The translations under genes and the position numbers were made by a program. A model generated the notes under the pieces. It was not told the origin of the DNA and ran no database searches. It saw only the letters and a program-made list of their open reading frames with translations. Source: Alistipes sp. (GTDB taxonomy: Bacteria > Bacteroidota > Bacteroidia > Bacteroidales > Rikenellaceae). Taken from it: a DNA stretch of 64,000 nt. Every line of letters starts with the position of its first letter. Position 1 is the stretch's first letter. Location: contig JAGBEH010000001.1 of the NCBI GenBank assembly GCA_017937125.1, positions 856,378-920,377 on the forward strand, given 5' to 3'. Of the stretch, positions 61,413 through 64,000 are shown one piece after another.

Positions 61413-64000
61413 TGAACTACAAAGAGATTATAGAATCCAGATATAATAGAGAAGCCTGGCAGGGCCTCCTTCATGACATATTCCACAATAATGTTAAATT
61501 CTGGAGCAATCCCATCCCAATACAAGTCAGCAACCGTCTTGCCAAAACGGCTTTACGCCTCGGCAACATAACCCTCTCTGATGGCGAGACCATAGCCGTT
61601 TATGAAGTCAAACTCAATGACAAGGTGGACATATCCCGAAACAAACGTGGCATCCGCGATATGCTCACCTCTGATTGGAGGGGAATGGGCTACATCGGAG
61701 CCTTTGTGTTCAGTTACCGTAAGAACGAAAGTTCCCTGCGCTTTTCGTATGTCAGCGAGACATGGGACTTCGACAAAGACGGGAACTATGAGAAACGCTC
61801 GACAGACACAATGCGATATACCTATCTTCTCGGGGAAGGCAGGGGCTGTCGCACCGCTATTGACCGCTTCACTGCCCTAAAAGAAAGTAAACAGACCCTT
61901 AGCGACATCACAGCAGCTTTCTCTGTTGAAACTCTCACCAAACTTTTTTACAAAGATCTCTTTGACTGGTATCTTTGGGCTATCAGTCCTGATGGAAATA
62001 TATCATTTCCCAACAATACAGCAATTGAAGAAGATGATCGTGAAGACCTTGAGAAAAAAATCATCAGGATGATTACCCGCATAATCTTCGTTTGGTTCAT
62101 CAAACAGAAAAACCTTGTACCAGGTAATCTGTTCGATGAAAACTTCATTGAAACCATCTTGAAAGATTTTGACTCCCAAAGCCCAGTATCTGGTACATAT
62201 TACAATGCAATACTTCAGAATCTTTTCTTCGCTACGCTCAATCGAGCCATTGAAGATGAGAATGGTGAAAAACGCGGCTTTGCAGAAAGCGTCGGATATA
62301 CAGATGTAAAAACATTGTATCGATATGACGAACTTTTCTCCATTTCGAAAGAAGAAATTATCAGTCTGTTTTCAGAAGTCCCTTTTCTTAACGGAGGCCT
62401 TTTCGAATGCCTTGACAAGACAAAGACACTGGACGGAGTAAGCAAAGCCTACTATTACGACGGTTTCAGCCGTAATGCATCTAAATTCTCTGATGGACGC
62501 TACCGTTATCGCGCAGTCGTTCCAAATATATTATTCTTCGCTCCGGAGAAAGGTTTATTCTCCATCCTTGCCAGATACAACTTCACAATAGAAGAAAATA
62601 CACCTGAAGAGCAGCAGGTAGCACTTGACCCTGAACTCTTGGGGAAGGTATTCGAAAATCTACTTGGTGCATACAACCCCGAGACTAAAGAAACAGCTCG
62701 AAACCAAAGCGGTTCATTTTATACCCCTCGTGAAATAGTAGGCTATATGGTCGATGAAAGCCTTATTGCTTATCTTGGGGATACTCCACTTCATCGCTCC
62801 CTTTTCGCTCAGAACTTTAAATATGAGGCTGAGAAAACTTCGGAATATAATGAAATAGCCCGCAAATTGAAGTCGGTAAAAGTAATAGATCCGGCCTGTG
62901 GCTCCGGGGCCTTCCCTATGGGAATGCTCAACAGAATGATTGACATTCTACAAAGGATTGAGCCTGACGAGAACACCTATACACAGAAACTAACCATCAT
63001 CGAAAACTGTTTATACGGCAGCGATATCCAGAGCATTGCCGTTCAGATAACAAAACTTCGTTTCTTCATTTCACTCATCTGTGACTGCGAGAAAGACCCG
63101 TCCAAACCTAACTTTGGCATCCCGACTCTTCCAAATCTGGAAACCAAATTCGTAGCTGCTAATTCCCTCATTGGAAAGAAAAGGAATGTGCAATCCAATC
63201 TCTTTGAAAATCCGGAAATCAAACCGACAAAAGAAGCACTGACAAAAATCCGCCATGAACACTTTATGGCAAAATCGGCCGTAACTAAACGCCGCCTGAG
63301 AGAACAAGATCAAAACTTGAGAGAAAAACTTGCTTCGCTTTTGGCGGAAAATAATGATTTCGCTCCAGAAGACGCCAAGCAACTCGCTTCGTGGAATCCG
63401 TATGACCAGAATACAGTCAGTAGATTCTTCGATCCAGAATGGATGTTTGGACTCAATGATAACCCGTTCGATATAGTGATTGGCAATCCTCCGTACATCC
63501 AACTACAAAACAATAGTGGTGAATTGGCTATTCTATATGCCGATTGTGGGTACAAGACCTATGCTCGCACCGGTGACATATACTGTCTATTCTACGAGCG
63601 AGGTTGGCAATTGCTCAAAGATGGTGGACATCTCTGCTATATTACCTCTAACAAATGGATGCGGGCCGGTTATGGAGAAAAGACGCGGGATTTTCTTTCA
63701 CATAACACCGATCCGCAGCTCCTGATTGATTTTGCTGGTGTAAAAATATTCGAGAGTGCTACAGTGGATACGAATATCCTGTTATTCTCAAAAAATAAAA
63801 ACCAGCATAAGACCCTATGTGCTGTGACCAACAAACAGAATAAAGATAGTGTTAGGAATTTGAGCGTTTTTGTGCAGCAAGAGGGTGTTGATTGCGATTT
63901 CTTTTCATCTGAGTCCTGGGTTATACTCTCTCCAATAGAGCAGAGTATTAAACGAAAAATTGAGGCAGTCGGTACGCCTTTGAAGGATTGGGATATTCAA
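61413..64000 (+). CDS. Eco57I-type restriction-methyltransferase (partial, runs off the window)
   Basis: 862 residues are visible from ATG 61413 with no stop before the window end. An N-terminal PD-(D/E)xK-like nuclease segment ('GETIAVYEVKLNDKVDISRNKRGIRDML', Glu-x-Lys about residues 64-66) is followed by a linker region. The adenine-N6 methyltransferase core follows: motif I 'DPACGSGAFPMGML' (~492-505) and motif IV 'GNPPYIQLQ' (~690-698, NPPY). 'SGSFYTPREIVGYMVDE' precedes motif I, as in Eco57I/type IIG and type I M proteins. The order nuclease-methylase resembles single-chain type IIG enzymes, but the separate PLD-helicase suggests a multi-gene defence system. The target-recognition domain is presumably beyond the window. 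Confidence 0.9.

Overview
The window looks like a chromosomal segment of a Bacteroidales bacterium, most likely Rikenellaceae/Alistipes-like. Supporting this are a UpxY/NusG-type antiterminator heading a polysaccharide operon, type V pilus genes of the DUF3575/DUF5119/fimbrillin/DUF4906 kind, an Oar-like TonB-dependent receptor, and many Bacteroidetes-type promoters (-7 box TAnnTTTG). The genus is an inference. The first ~50.6 kb has balanced to GC-rich coding sequence; the last ~13 kb is visibly AT-richer and reads as an acquired defence island.

Layout. (1) 0.9-16.8 kb: one long, tightly overlapping plus-strand operon for a rhamnose-containing surface polysaccharide: upxY, a first glycosyltransferase, rmlA, rmlC, a Wzx flippase, a DUF4422 transferase (broken in this sequence), a Wzy-like polymerase, four more glycosyltransferases, a nucleotidyltransferase-like protein, rmlD, another glycosyltransferase, rmlB and a HAD phosphatase/phosphomutase. 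No priming sugar-phosphate transferase and no export/chain-length genes (Wza/Wzc) are seen. (2) 16.8-36 kb: housekeeping and accessory genes: SDR oxidoreductase, DMT-type membrane protein, NlpE-like lipoprotein, bile acid:Na+ symporter family protein, YqeY, a golvesin/amidase-like surface protein with an SSS transporter, a biotin carboxyltransferase, MscL, an ion channel, a GH127-type arabinofuranosidase, a YhiM-like membrane protein, a HAD hydrolase behind three tandem promoter repeats, and an Oar-like TonB-dependent receptor preceded by a clear FMN riboswitch. (3) 36.3-38.7 kb: 4-alpha-glucanotransferase and tRNA-Met(CAT). (4) 39.0-49.4 kb: a type V pilus operon (DUF3575, DUF5119, two fimbrillins, a large fimbrial lipoprotein with a beta-trefoil-like insert, and a DUF4906-type protein). 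(5) 50.9-64 kb: an AT-rich island with a lipoprotein, a Ser/Thr kinase, McrBC, an XRE regulator overlapping a DUF1016 nuclease, a PLD-SNF2 helicase and an Eco57I-type restriction-methyltransferase that runs off the window. Related ~53-bp repeats separate the units.

The most striking feature is a set of five homopolymeric G tracts, each exactly nine G and each followed by A. They are the only such runs I see in 64 kb. Three lie in the polysaccharide operon (1601, 5720, 9267) and two at the head of the pilus operon (39005, 39255). Two of the genes they interrupt need one more G to restore the frame (the DUF3575 gene fully; the DUF4422 gene also needs one extra A), while one glycosyltransferase is in frame. 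This looks like slipped-strand phase variation (contingency loci) of both the polysaccharide and the pilus. A homopolymer-calling ceiling in the sequencing could explain the identical length, but not why the tracts occur only in surface-structure loci.
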